26,765 bases of DNA from Mariprofundus sp. (GTDB taxonomy: Bacteria; Pseudomonadota; Zetaproteobacteria; Mariprofundales; Mariprofundaceae), in the NCBI GenBank assembly GCA_015485035.1, contig WFUI01000215.1, positions 1 through 26,765 of the forward strand, written 5' to 3'. Made by a program: the position numbers and the translations under genes. Below, piece after piece: positions 17,927 through 26,765 of this stretch; the stretch's first letter is position 1; the number at the start of each line of letters is the position of its first letter. Under the pieces are notes generated by a model. It did not search any database, was not told where the DNA came from, and saw nothing but the letters and a program-made list of their open reading frames with translations.

Positions 17927-18973
17927 GTGACTGATAAACAATCTCTGAGTTATGCCGATTGCGGTGTTGATATTGATGCTGGCAATGCATTTGTAGGTCG
18001 TATTACAAAGGCGGTTAACAGCACCATGCGGCCGGAAGTGTTATCCGGGCTGGGCGGTTTTGGCGGCCTGTTCAAGCCGGATTTTTCAGACATGGAAGAA
18101 CCTGTACTCGTATCCGGTACAGATGGTGTGGGCACCAAGTTATTATTATTGCAGGAATACGATCGGCCACATGTCGCCGGTATTGATGCGGTTGCGATGT
18201 GTGTGAATGATCTGGCGGCACTCGGAGCCACACCATTATTTTTCCTCGATTATCTGGCCACAGGAAAACTGGCCGGTGAAACACTGGCGGGTGTAGTCGA
18301 AGGCATTGCCGATGCATGTCGGACATGTAAATGCTCGCTGGTTGGTGGCGAAACAGCCGAAATGCCAGGCATGTATGCACCGGGGCATTATGATATCGGT
18401 GGTTTTTGTGTCGGTGTGGTGGACAGACCGAAAATGGTGGATGGAAGTAAAATTTCCGCTGGTGATGTTATTATCGGCCTGGCTTCCAATGGTCCTCATT
18501 CCAATGGTTTCTCGATGGTTCGCAGGTTGCTTGAGCTTGGCAAAGCTGATTTGAATAACGATGTACTGTCCGATGGTCGAAAAGCCGTAGAAGGCGTGTT
18601 GTCCCCTACCCGTCTTTATGTTCCTGCTGTGAATGCGTTGATGCAGTCCGGTGCAGAGATTCATGGCTTCTCCCATATCACCGGCGGTGGCATGTTCGAT
18701 AATTTTGAACGTTTGCTCAGCGATGAACTGGCAGTCACCATTGATGTCAGTGCATGGCCAGTTCCACCCGCTTTCGAATATCTGCTCGACTTTGCTGATG
18801 TCGCTCGTGACGAACGCTATCGTACATTCAATATGGGTATCGGTTTTGCCGTGATTCTGCCTGAATCCGAAGCGGATAAGGTGGAAGCCGTACTCCAGAA
18901 AGCCGGAGAAACCACGTATCGCATGGGTTCGGTTCATCAACGTGATGGCGAAGTAGTTTCATTGATTGGTTGA
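17927..18973 (+). CDS. purM: Phosphoribosylformylglycinamidine cyclo-ligase
   Basis: PurM (AIR synthetase) closes the imidazole ring in purine synthesis, using ATP. The 348 residues match the family. The motif SGTDGVGTK is at 63-71, followed by MCVNDLAALGATPLFFLDY, VGGETAEMPGMY and the late FSHITGGGMFDN block. The start is a GTG preceded by AAAGGA at about 6 bases. It sits 21 bases after gyrB and could be read from the same transcript. No purN follows, unlike E. coli. It is not part of the usual dnaA-gyrB set and looks like a lineage-specific neighbour. Confidence 0.95.
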   Translation: MTDKQSLSYADCGVDIDAGNAFVGRITKAVNSTMRPEVLSGLGGFGGLFKPDFSDMEEPVLVSGTDGVGTKLLLLQEYDRPHVAGIDAVAMCVNDLAALGATPLFFLDYLATGKLAGETLAGVVEGIADACRTCKCSLVGGETAEMPGMYAPGHYDIGGFCVGVVDRPKMVDGSKISAGDVIIGLASNGPHSNGFSMVRRLLELGKADLNNDVLSDGRKAVEGVLSPTRLYVPAVNALMQSGAEIHGFSHITGGGMFDNFERLLSDELAVTIDVSAWPVPPAFEYLLDFADVARDERYRTFNMGIGFAVILPESEADKVEAVLQKAGETTYRMGSVHQRDGEVVSLIG

Positions 18974-18997
18974 CATATTTCGGAGGATTGGTCTGAA

Positions 18998-19149
18998 TCA
19001 TTGTACCTGTCTCTCACCGCGCCAGTAGCGAATCATATCAATGATATCGATCAATAACGTTGTATTGTTCAAAAGTATCAGTGCCGGTAACCATGCCAGA
19101 ACCAGCGTATGCGTTACATGGATTGGGTGAACTCAAGCACGAACTTCAT
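18998..19149 (-). other. Possible frameshifted small membrane ORF
   Basis: On the minus strand an ATG at 19149, with AAAAAGGCG upstream, opens MKFVLEFTQS and then meets a stop. A one-base shift leads into an open frame that reads HVTHTLVLAWLPALILL and on through a charged end with DMIRYWRGER to a TGA at 18998. This would be a protein of about 47 residues with one hydrophobic segment. I recognise no family. It may be a decayed small gene or coincidence in the purM-downstream gap, which otherwise shows only a small palindrome ATATCA-A-TGATAT at 19035-19047. Confidence 0.2.
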
Positions 19150-19243
19150 GGCAACGCCTTTTTATAAACTGACATAGCCGCCATGCGAATAGAATCATTT
19201 CAATTCATGCTAAAATAATGAAGGGCTCCTTAAGGTGGGGAAT

Positions 19244-19432
19244 ATGGATGCATTGGAATATGTCACGGTGCTGTGCCCATATTGCGGAGAACGCAATACA
19301 CTGACAGTTGAGCGTACAGGTGAACCTGAATCTTATACTGAAGACTGTCAGGTTTGTTGTTGTGCAATGTTGATTGATGTCATGCCTTGTGGGGATACTA
19401 TCGAAGTATCAGTTTGTCGTGAGAATGATTGA
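19244..19432 (+). CDS. CPXCG-motif cysteine-rich small protein
   Basis: The 62-residue product has CPYCG at 11-15 and a second cysteine cluster ECQVCCC-like (Cys35, 38, 39, 40), with acidic ends. This arrangement matches the CPXCG-motif cysteine-rich protein family of proteobacteria, whose function is unknown and which probably binds zinc through two Cys pairs. The ATG at 19244 follows AAGGTGGGG directly; a GTG three codons upstream overlaps that site and is less likely. It stands alone between purM and a small membrane protein gene. Confidence 0.8.
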   Translation: MDALEYVTVLCPYCGERNTLTVERTGEPESYTEDCQVCCCAMLIDVMPCGDTIEVSVCREND

Positions 19433-19586
19433 TGCGGAAGATGTTGTCATGTCATTTAAAGCTATGGGGGCATATGCGATTGACTTCAAAGCCTGCAATC
19501 CCCCGTTCTCGCCACATCTCTGTTGACAGTTTGAAGAGAGGATATATTTCACTTGCTATCAGTCTGTAATGTATAAGCTTTAGCTT

Positions 19587-20012
19587 GTGCAGATATGGAT
19601 AGACTATATTCATGAATATGCAGCCTGGATTGCAATCATCTCGCTGCTTAGTCTGATCATTGGATACATTTCAATGCGGATGTTTGTGGTGCGCATTCCA
19701 GTGGATTATTTCAGCCATCACAAGCGACATACTATATCAGATGAAACCCGTCACCCTGTTGTGATACTGATGCTGGCGGGGCTTAAAAATTTACTGGGTA
19801 TTTTTCTGATACTGGCCGGAATTATCATGCTGTTCACTCCCGGACAGGGCTTGTTAAGCATACTGTTCGGACTGATGGTAATGAACTATCCCGGTAAATA
19901 CCGTCTTGAGTGCTGGATCATTAACCGGCCTCTGATTATTAACACGATAAACAGGATGCGCAAAAAAAAGGGATATCCGCCATTACAGCCACCCAAATCC
20001 AGACCCTCTTGA
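19587..20012 (+). CDS. Small PGPGW-like transmembrane protein
   Basis: The 141-residue protein has an N-terminal membrane segment (about 12-32), a basic and His-rich loop (VDYFSHHKRHT), then a second hydrophobic hairpin LKNLLGIFLILAGIIMLF-TPGQG-LLSILFGLMVM (66-99). The PGxG turn between two helices, followed by a basic tail, is the pattern of the PGPGW putative transmembrane family. The C-terminus is Lys/Pro-rich and cytoplasmic by the positive-inside rule. The start is a GTG at 19587 with no clear ribosome-binding site, so it is uncertain. Function is unknown. The 154-bp gap in front contains a TTGACA at about 19524 but no well-spaced -10. Confidence 0.65.
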   Translation: MQIWIDYIHEYAAWIAIISLLSLIIGYISMRMFVVRIPVDYFSHHKRHTISDETRHPVVILMLAGLKNLLGIFLILAGIIMLFTPGQGLLSILFGLMVMNYPGKYRLECWIINRPLIINTINRMRKKKGYPPLQPPKSRPS

Positions 20013-20060
20013 GGAATGCTGGATTCATCAGAATTATTATAGGATGATTAAACACTTTAA

Positions 20061-20142
20061 CGCCTGATTGGGTTGTTTAAACTTATCGCAGCACAGGTGT
20101 AAACTTGCCTGGAACAGGGTTTACATCAAATCATCAGGCAAA
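20061..20142 (+). promoter_or_regulatory. Overlapping inverted repeats upstream of mreB
   Basis: Within 82 bases there are competing pairings: TGTAAAC (20098-20104) with GTTTACA (20119-20125), enclosing CCTG/CAGG; TTGCCTG (20105-20111) with CAGGCAA (20135-20141); and GCCTGAT (20062-20068) with ATCAGGC (20133-20139). The CAGGC arm can pair with either of two upstream arms, but not both. This could be an RNA switch, an operator or a degenerate terminator. The rest of the 226-bp gap before mreB shows no convincing promoter. Confidence 0.3.
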
Positions 20143-20217
20143 TCCCGACACACCTTGTCTTCTTGAACCTCCATCGCTTTACCTGCCTTGGTTCTGCTAC
20201 TAGCGTTGAGGGCTTAG

Positions 20218-21276
<1,059 letters not shown>

Positions 21277-21279
21277 ATC

Positions 21280-21307
21280 AGATGGATGAAGCTGCAAAAA
21301 ATCCATC
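21280..21307 (+). terminator. Weak hairpin after mreB
   Basis: GATGGAT and ATCCATC pair across a 13-base A-rich loop a few bases after the mreB stop. No run of T follows closely, so a true terminator is doubtful. The remaining mreB-mreC gap, about 190 bp, has no gene I can support; its GC and coding character suggest nothing recognisable. Confidence 0.25.
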
Positions 21308-21500
21308 CCCGGTCTTTTGCTGGCGGTATTCGACTATCGTGCAGGCGGGTATCACGGCAAGTGCCAGATTGAGATGTATGACCCCGAACATTGAGAGTAT
21401 TTCTGTCGGGTTCCCGGAACATGAATAACTGGCGATTCAGGCGGGTATTTTTCGTGTGCGCATATGAGTGCAATGACAACATTGTAATCATTCATTATTT

Positions 21501-22289
21501 ATGATCGCTATTTCCCGCCGCTACAGACTGTGGATGGTTGTAGCAATGATAATCCTGAGTCTATACGCTGTTTCCCGCGTTACTATCGGTTCCTCTGCCA
21601 TGCTGGCCATGTGGCCTGCTCTGGAAGCATTGCATGCGCCGGTGCAATGGTGGCAATCTGCTGAACTATGGTTGACCGAACAGAGTTCGCTGCATAAGAA
21701 ATATCTGGCCTTTGAGAAAAAATCCCAGCAGCAAGCTGCCCTGATTCAGGAAGCGAACAGCCTGCGGGAAGAAAACAGGCAACTCAGAAAAATCCTCGAA
21801 ATTTCAGACATTACAGGTTACCGCTGGCATGCAGCCAAAGTGCGTGGCCGTAGTCCGGAATCCATGAGCCAGCGTCTGGTTCTGCAAGTGGATGATGTAT
21901 CCAGAGATGATGTGATTGTATCCAGTGAAGGTCTGGTGGGTGTTATAGACAGCACATCGGAAAATCACGCAACGGTCAGAACCATTTTCGATGCCTCGCT
22001 GGTTGTGCCTGTCACCATTCCGGGAACGGCTCTGGCTGCCATTTCACGAGGCCAGGGTGAAAGTCTGTCGATTGAGTTTGTACCACTGGATCTGGCACCG
22101 AAGCCCGGGCAAATTCTGTATACCAGTGGTGCCGGTGGCATGTTCCCTCCCGGAATTGCTGTTGCTCGCATTACCAGCATTCGTCCGATTCCCGGCCAGC
22201 TGTTTATTAGTGTATCCGCTGCACCGGTTGCACACTGGCAACGCGATACATGGCTGGCAGTTGCGTCTCAACTGCACGCAATACCATGA
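21501..22289 (+). CDS. mreC: Rod shape-determining protein MreC
   Basis: MreC is a bitopic membrane protein that activates PBP2 and links MreB to the wall enzymes. The 262 residues have an N-terminal helix (about 12-27), a coiled-coil region (about 65-98) with LREENRQLRKIL, and the periplasmic beta domain with GLVGVIDSTSENHATVRTI and later SGAGGMFPPGIAVARI, both hallmarks of MreC. The stop overlaps the mreD start (ATGA). Confidence 0.95.
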   Translation: MIAISRRYRLWMVVAMIILSLYAVSRVTIGSSAMLAMWPALEALHAPVQWWQSAELWLTEQSSLHKKYLAFEKKSQQQAALIQEANSLREENRQLRKILEISDITGYRWHAAKVRGRSPESMSQRLVLQVDDVSRDDVIVSSEGLVGVIDSTSENHATVRTIFDASLVVPVTIPGTALAAISRGQGESLSIEFVPLDLAPKPGQILYTSGAGGMFPPGIAVARITSIRPIPGQLFISVSAAPVAHWQRDTWLAVASQLHAIP

Positions 22290-22693
22290 TTCCGATCCTC
22301 GTTCCTGTTTTCTCGTTGCTGGGCATCAGTCTGAATCTGGCCTTCTCAAACACAATGACGCAACCGGACTGGGCACTTGCATTGCTTCTGGCCAGTCTGT
22401 TGGCACATCGCCAGAACTGGGTTTGGGTATTGCCCTGTGTATTATTTCATGATGTCGTGCTTTACTGGTCATTTGGAGCCAGTTTTTTGATGGTGACACT
22501 GGTGCCGCTGGCTATGATTTATCTGGATCAGCATCTCGGAGCCGGCTTGCCGCAAAGGCTGTTTCTGATGCTGGCCGTTGTGCTCTCCCTGCTGCAACCT
22601 GGCTGGGGACTGGCGGCATCTTTGTTGACATTGTGCCTGTGTATTCCGCTATGGCATCTGTTGACGAGGCAATATGCGCAACAAGAAGCTTGA
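22286..22693 (+). CDS. mreD: Rod shape-determining protein MreD
   Basis: MreD is a small polytopic membrane protein of the elongasome. From the ATG overlapping the mreC stop it has 135 residues, shorter than the usual 160 or so, with five predicted hydrophobic segments. Sequence identity within the family is low, so the call rests mainly on position between mreC and mrdA and on the hydrophobic pattern. An upstream in-frame start inside mreC is less likely. Its 3' end overlaps mrdA by 20 bases. Confidence 0.85.
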   Translation: MIPILVPVFSLLGISLNLAFSNTMTQPDWALALLLASLLAHRQNWVWVLPCVLFHDVVLYWSFGASFLMVTLVPLAMIYLDQHLGAGLPQRLFLMLAVVLSLLQPGWGLAASLLTLCLCIPLWHLLTRQYAQQEA

Positions 22694-24521
22694 GGTTCGT
22701 CAGCGCTTTGATGTGCGAATGCTTTTCTTTTATGCATCGGTACCGGCGTTGCTGGGGATGCTGTTGTTCCACATTATGCAGATGCAGTGGTTTGAACATG
22801 AAAAATATGCATTGCAGGCCAATCAAAACCGTCTGAACATTGTGCCGGTATTGCCGGTACGCGGGGAAATTATTGATGCCAATGGCAAAGGTCTGGCCAT
22901 CAACCGCATTGCCTATCGTGTTTTATTGATTCCGGAACGGGTAGCGGATCTCAATGCGACGTTGAATACCCTGGCGGAAATGCTGGTCTGGTCACCGGCA
23001 AAACTCACCCTGATCCGTAAAAGGATTCAACGGGCCAGACGACCCGACCGGCCGGTGTTGCTGGATGATAAATTACAGTGGCCAAATGTTGCTCCACTGG
23101 CCGCCAGATTGCACCACCTGCCGGGTGTGGATGTCGAGGCCGGCAGTTACCGGCAATATCCATATGCCGAACTGACATCGCATCTGATCGGTTACCTGTC
23201 ATTGGCCAGAAAGAAAGATCTGGATGCCGGTTATCTCCCTACGGAGTTTATTGGTCGCACCGGTGTGGAAAAAAGCTTTGAAGCAAAACTGCACGGTCAA
23301 CCCGGCCATCAACAGGAAGAGGTCGATGCGCGTGGCAGACGCGTTGCCGTTGTGAAACGAACACCTCCAGTGATGGGTGACCGGATTCAACTTGCGCTGG
23401 ATATTGATGTTCAGAAGGCTGCTGCCAATGCACTGGGGGAAAGAACCGGTGCTGTCGTTGTTATGGATGTCAAAACCGGAGGCATTATTGCCATGCTGAG
23501 CAAGCCCGGATACAACACCAATCGCTTTATTACGGGCCTGGAGTCCGAGCAGTGGAATGCGTGGCTGAACAATCCGGAAAAGCCGCTCCTGAATCGGGCT
23601 ACTCAGGCTGCATATCCGCCTGCATCAACGTTCAAGCTTGTCACGGCTCTGGGAGCGCTTAAAAACGGCATTCCGCTGGCGAACGGAAGTACATTTTGTC
23701 CGGGCTACCTTGAGCTTGCCGACAGAAAACTACATTGCTGGAAACACATCGGGCATGGTAAGGTCACACTGAACTCTGCCCTGGTTCAATCCTGCGATGT
23801 TTATTTTTATCAACTGGGCGATCGTCTTGGTATGATGGCAATCAGCGATGCTGCCCATGAATGGGGGCTTGGGGATAAAACGCAAATTGATCTATCGCCG
23901 GAAGCACGCGGTATCATTCCCACCCATGAGCCATACATGATGGCCACTTTCAAAAGCAGCCATACCAAACGTAAAAAATGGTTTCGTGGAGAAACGATGA
24001 TTACCGCGATTGGTCAGGGCTTACTAACCGTGACACCGCTTCAGATGGCACGTCTGGCTGCTGCCATTGCCAATGGCGGTCGCGTTCTCAAACCGCAATT
24101 ATTGGCTGATAGTCAGGCAGAGGTGTTGCATCAGGTTGATATTAAGCCGGCGCAACTGCAAAAAGTTCAACAGGCGATGCGGGATGTGGTTCTGAGTCCT
24201 CATGGTACGGCACACTGGGTGCTGTCAAAAGCGCCATGGGCAGTCGCAGGAAAAACAGGAACAGCGCAGGTGGTAAAAATTCTCCGGAATGAAAAGAAGG
24301 GATTGAGCAAGGATGAACTGCTGCGGCGTCACAGGGATCATGCATGGTTCATGGGCTACGCACCGTACGATAATCCGAAAATTGCTATTGCGGTGTTTGT
24401 TGAACATGGCGGCCATGGCGGTAGCAGTGCCGGCCCGGTAGCTGCCGCCATTATTGAAACGATGGCTGCAAAACAGGCCCGGACCGGTATCCACTTGGGC
24501 TCAGAAGGCAACAAGTTGTGA
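22674..24521 (+). CDS. mrdA: Penicillin-binding protein 2, cell-elongation transpeptidase
   Basis: PBP2 is the class B transpeptidase that cross-links peptidoglycan during rod elongation, paired with RodA. The 615 residues have an N-terminal membrane anchor (about 17-36), the dimerisation domain start PVRGEIIDANGKGLA (61-75), and the transpeptidase motifs S318-T-F-K321, S373-C-D375 and K527-T-G. A cysteine and histidine cluster (Cys342, Cys355, His358, His361) lies between the first two motifs, in the region where E. coli PBP2 binds zinc. It overlaps mreD at its start and rodA by 4 bases at its end. Confidence 0.96.
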   Translation: MRNKKLEVRQRFDVRMLFFYASVPALLGMLLFHIMQMQWFEHEKYALQANQNRLNIVPVLPVRGEIIDANGKGLAINRIAYRVLLIPERVADLNATLNTLAEMLVWSPAKLTLIRKRIQRARRPDRPVLLDDKLQWPNVAPLAARLHHLPGVDVEAGSYRQYPYAELTSHLIGYLSLARKKDLDAGYLPTEFIGRTGVEKSFEAKLHGQPGHQQEEVDARGRRVAVVKRTPPVMGDRIQLALDIDVQKAAANALGERTGAVVVMDVKTGGIIAMLSKPGYNTNRFITGLESEQWNAWLNNPEKPLLNRATQAAYPPASTFKLVTALGALKNGIPLANGSTFCPGYLELADRKLHCWKHIGHGKVTLNSALVQSCDVYFYQLGDRLGMMAISDAAHEWGLGDKTQIDLSPEARGIIPTHEPYMMATFKSSHTKRKKWFRGETMITAIGQGLLTVTPLQMARLAAAIANGGRVLKPQLLADSQAEVLHQVDIKPAQLQKVQQAMRDVVLSPHGTAHWVLSKAPWAVAGKTGTAQVVKILRNEKKGLSKDELLRRHRDHAWFMGYAPYDNPKIAIAVFVEHGGHGGSSAGPVAAAIIETMAAKQARTGIHLGSEGNKL

Positions 24522-25624
24522 TTCGCATATTCAAAGAACTGGACTGGATATTGCTTATCGCCCTGTTTGGTCTGGCGGCACTGGGGATGATTGTACTCTA
24601 TGCTGCTGTGCATCAGGGTGATAGCGAGTTATGGCTAAAACAGGCCATGTTCTGGGCGATTGGCATGCTGGTGTTCAGTATCCTGTGTTTTGTACCCCTG
24701 CGGATACTGGGACTAGCCTGCTGGCCCATGTATGGCGTGGCATTGCTGCTGCTGATCCTTGTACCACTGGTCGGCGATATACATATGGGTGCGCGCAGAT
24801 GGCTGGATTTAGGGGTTGCTAATATTCAACCCTCGGAAATTATGAAATGGGCGCTTCTCTTTGTGCTGGCAAGCTGGTTCTCCAGCCGGGAAGCCAGGGG
24901 CATGGTTGAGATTATCGTGCCGCTGTTATTGGCTGCAATTCCCGCCGGCCTGATCATCATCCAGCCGGATCTGGGCACGACTCTGGTGTTATTGTTTGCT
25001 GCCACGGGCATGGTGATTGCAGCAGGGCTGCCCTGGCGGTTGTTCATGATGGCCACGGTAGCAGGCTTGGCATCCCTGCCGGTCTTATGGCATTTCATGC
25101 ATGATTATCAGAAACAGCGCGTGCTTACCCTGCTGGATCCCCAGTCCGATCCGCTGGGTGCGGGTTATCATGTGATTCAGTCTACCATTGCCATTGGGTC
25201 AGGTGGCTTATCAGGCAAGGGTTTTTTGCAGGGAACCCAGGGACGACTGCACTTTTTACCTGAGCAACATACCGATTTCATCTTCTCCATCCTGGCTGAG
25301 GAAGGTGGTTTTCTGGCTGTTGCTATACTGTTATCACTTTATGCCGTATTGATTTTGAGAATTTTGTTTATCGGCCATCGTGCCCATAATCGTTTTGCAT
25401 CATTGCTTTGCATTGGTATTGCTTCAATATTCATACTGTATATCACGGTGAATATCGGCATGGTTTCAGGCCTTTTTCCTGTTGTCGGGCTGCCATTACC
25501 CTTTATCAGTTATGGTGGATCAGCGCTGGTCACCATGCTGGCTGCACTTGGTCTGGTTATGCGGGTTGCCATTGAATCCAAAGAAAAAATACCGTGGCAA
25601 CGTCCGGGTAGCCCTCTGGCCTGA
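24518..25624 (+). CDS. rodA: Peptidoglycan glycosyltransferase RodA
   Basis: RodA is the SEDS glycosyltransferase that polymerises lipid II for the elongasome. The 368 residues have about ten membrane segments and the SEDS motifs GARRWLDLG (91-99), QPSEIMKW, IIIQPDLGT, the catalytic Asp in HTDFIFSILAEE (D253, equivalent to E. coli D262) and the final PVVGLPLPFISYGGS. The GTG start overlaps the mrdA stop (GTGA), so the two partner enzymes are coupled. RodA rather than FtsW is supported by the neighbours. Confidence 0.96.
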   Translation: MIRIFKELDWILLIALFGLAALGMIVLYAAVHQGDSELWLKQAMFWAIGMLVFSILCFVPLRILGLACWPMYGVALLLLILVPLVGDIHMGARRWLDLGVANIQPSEIMKWALLFVLASWFSSREARGMVEIIVPLLLAAIPAGLIIIQPDLGTTLVLLFAATGMVIAAGLPWRLFMMATVAGLASLPVLWHFMHDYQKQRVLTLLDPQSDPLGAGYHVIQSTIAIGSGGLSGKGFLQGTQGRLHFLPEQHTDFIFSILAEEGGFLAVAILLSLYAVLILRILFIGHRAHNRFASLLCIGIASIFILYITVNIGMVSGLFPVVGLPLPFISYGGSALVTMLAALGLVMRVAIESKEKIPWQRPGSPLA

Positions 25625-25646
25625 TATCCCTGCCCCCGGAAGTCAT

Positions 25647-26453
25647 TCATGACAATGCAGATAATATGGCAGCAACAATCAGGCCGATTGCCAACAGCAT
25701 AAACGTTGCTTTCAGAGATGCGCGCAGGGTGTGCTCGGGCACCACGGAATGCAGCCGGGCCGCCCAGGCTGTACTTTTGGGCAGAACCATGGCTATGCCC
25801 AACCATGCGCCGGCCAGAAACATCGACTGTTCTGCCAGTACATCATGCCAGACAGGCTCGAGTAATATATTGGCCAGAACCGCACCAAGTGTCATTAACA
25901 ATCCGCATGCAGCCGAAGTTCCAACTGCGATCCGTAATGGCACAAAACGACGTAATAATGGCGCTATCATTGTCCCTCCGCCAATACCCAGTGCTCCGGA
26001 AATAAACCCTATGGGGCCGGAAAACAGGGATGCAGATGGCTTGCCTGTCGGTTTCACAAGCACATTTCGCCCGTAGTCATATGCCATCCATCCGTCCAGC
26101 ATAGCCAGAGCCAGAAGCACCCAGGCTTCAGGCAAGTGCAATGTGCTCCACAGGCCCAGGCCGGCACCGACAATCAAACCGGGCAACAGTACTTTCAACA
26201 TTTGGCTGTCGACATGTTTTAATCGCCAGTGTGAGCGGGCAGAAAAAAAACCGGTAATCACCACAGCGACCAGGCTGGCAAACACATGTATCGCTACACC
26301 ATCAACTGCGCCCGGCAAAAAAGCGTAGAATACAGGCATATAAATTAAACCGCCGCCAACACCGGTCAGTCCGGCAAGTATGCCAGCTATAGCACCGGCA
26401 CCCAGACCTACCACCAGGCCATATATCAACAGGGACAGGTCTATTTCAGGCAT
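25647..26453 (-). CDS. TauE/SafE-family membrane permease
   Basis: This 268-residue polytopic protein belongs to the TauE/SafE anion exporter family, which moves sulfite, sulfoacetate or similar small organic anions. It shows the two homologous half-repeats of the family: GILAGLTGVGGGLIYMP (24-40) and ISGALGIGGGTMIAPLL (151-167), each starting a four-helix bundle. The substrate cannot be read from the sequence. The gene converges on rodA, with only 22 bases between stops and no obvious terminator. The ATG lacks a clear ribosome-binding site. Confidence 0.88.
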   Translation of the reverse strand: MPEIDLSLLIYGLVVGLGAGAIAGILAGLTGVGGGLIYMPVFYAFLPGAVDGVAIHVFASLVAVVITGFFSARSHWRLKHVDSQMLKVLLPGLIVGAGLGLWSTLHLPEAWVLLALAMLDGWMAYDYGRNVLVKPTGKPSASLFSGPIGFISGALGIGGGTMIAPLLRRFVPLRIAVGTSAACGLLMTLGAVLANILLEPVWHDVLAEQSMFLAGAWLGIAMVLPKSTAWAARLHSVVPEHTLRASLKATFMLLAIGLIVAAILSALS

Positions 26454-26476
26454 GTTGTGTCATTATTGATACAGCA

Positions 26477-26716
26477 TCAAGAGTTTGAATGCTTGAACAG
26501 CAGATAGCGCTGGTATTCTTCAAGGGACATTTTACCCTGAATATAAATTTCCTGATCAGCCAGGGTGTCGGCATTATTGATGCCTTCCTTCAGATTATGC
26601 GCATGCGCAATTTTTTTGCGTTGGCGTAGTTCAGAATCACTAATATCGGATTCTCTTTTCATCGCAGCAGAACGCCATGCATCGGCATTATCATAGCTTC
26701 GGTTTTTATCATTCAT
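26477..26716 (-). CDS. Small charged protein with VbhA-antitoxin-like C-terminus
   Basis: The 79-residue hydrophilic product has a basic/acidic N-terminal half (SDISDSELRQRKKIAHAHN) and a C-terminal segment NNADTLADQEIYIQGKMSLEEYQRYLL. The latter resembles the antitoxin VbhA fold, in which a short helix-turn-helix with a YIxGxxSLEE core clamps a Fic toxin. No fic gene is seen inside the window, so the resemblance may be only to the fold. The ATG at 26716 has no clear ribosome-binding site; a TTG at 26740 would add 8 residues. It lies upstream of the permease gene on the same strand with a short gap. Confidence 0.55.
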   Translation of the reverse strand: MNDKNRSYDNADAWRSAAMKRESDISDSELRQRKKIAHAHNLKEGINNADTLADQEIYIQGKMSLEEYQRYLLFKHSNS

Positions 26717-26765
26717 ATGCCGGATTCTACAATGATTCAATGATGAATCGAGCGCCGAAACCGGA

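Noticed and set aside
22250..22285. mreD start 12 codons upstream of 22286
   Set aside because: It would overlap mreC by 40 bases, adds a hydrophilic leader to a membrane protein, and the ATGA overlap at 22286 matches the coupling seen elsewhere in the cluster.

Overview
The window is the replication-origin neighbourhood of a bacterial chromosome. The gene order (rpmH-rnpA-yidD-yidC-mnmE on one side of dnaA, dnaA-dnaN-recF-gyrB on the other, and mnmG-rsmG-parA-parB nearby) is the classic proteobacterial oriC region. YidC has the large Gram-negative periplasmic domain, GyrB is long, and there is an mreBCD-mrdAB cell-shape cluster, so the organism is a rod or curved-rod Gram-negative. A proteobacterial-type phosphoribulokinase gene lies inside the cluster and suggests a Calvin-cycle autotroph. 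An iron-oxidising zetaproteobacterium (Mariprofundus-like) or an autotrophic gammaproteobacterium would fit, but that assignment is an inference.

Left part, minus strand: the start of tuf (EF-Tu) preceded by tRNA-Thr(GGT), tRNA-Gly(TCC), tRNA-Tyr(GTA) and tRNA-Thr(TGT), the same order as the E. coli thrU-tyrU-glyT-thrT-tufB operon, driven by a promoter with an rRNA-like GC-rich discriminator. Then, reading from high to low coordinates, mnmG-rsmG-parA-parB, then mtnA, a 45-codon coupled ORF and coaD. Two near-identical parS sites lie exactly on the GTG start codons of parA and mnmG. Upstream of mnmG is the prk gene with its own likely promoter and a strong terminator.

Centre: rpmH, rnpA, yidD, yidC and mnmE form a minus-strand operon from a strong promoter next to dnaA. 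Two junctions in this operon (rpmH/rnpA and yidC/mnmE) lack any ATG, GTG or TTG that would give a full-length downstream protein; AUU (or CUG for rnpA) start codons overlapping the previous stop codon are the best explanation. dnaA points the other way. The dnaA-dnaN gap holds perfect DnaA boxes and an AT-rich stretch and is the probable oriC. dnaN, recF, gyrB and purM follow.

Right part, plus strand: a small CPXCG cysteine-rich protein, a PGPGW-like membrane protein, then mreB and the overlapping mreC-mreD-mrdA-rodA set that builds the elongasome. The window closes with two minus-strand genes, a TauE/SafE-family permease and a small charged protein with a VbhA-antitoxin-like tail. I saw no insertion sequences, CRISPR arrays or prophage genes.
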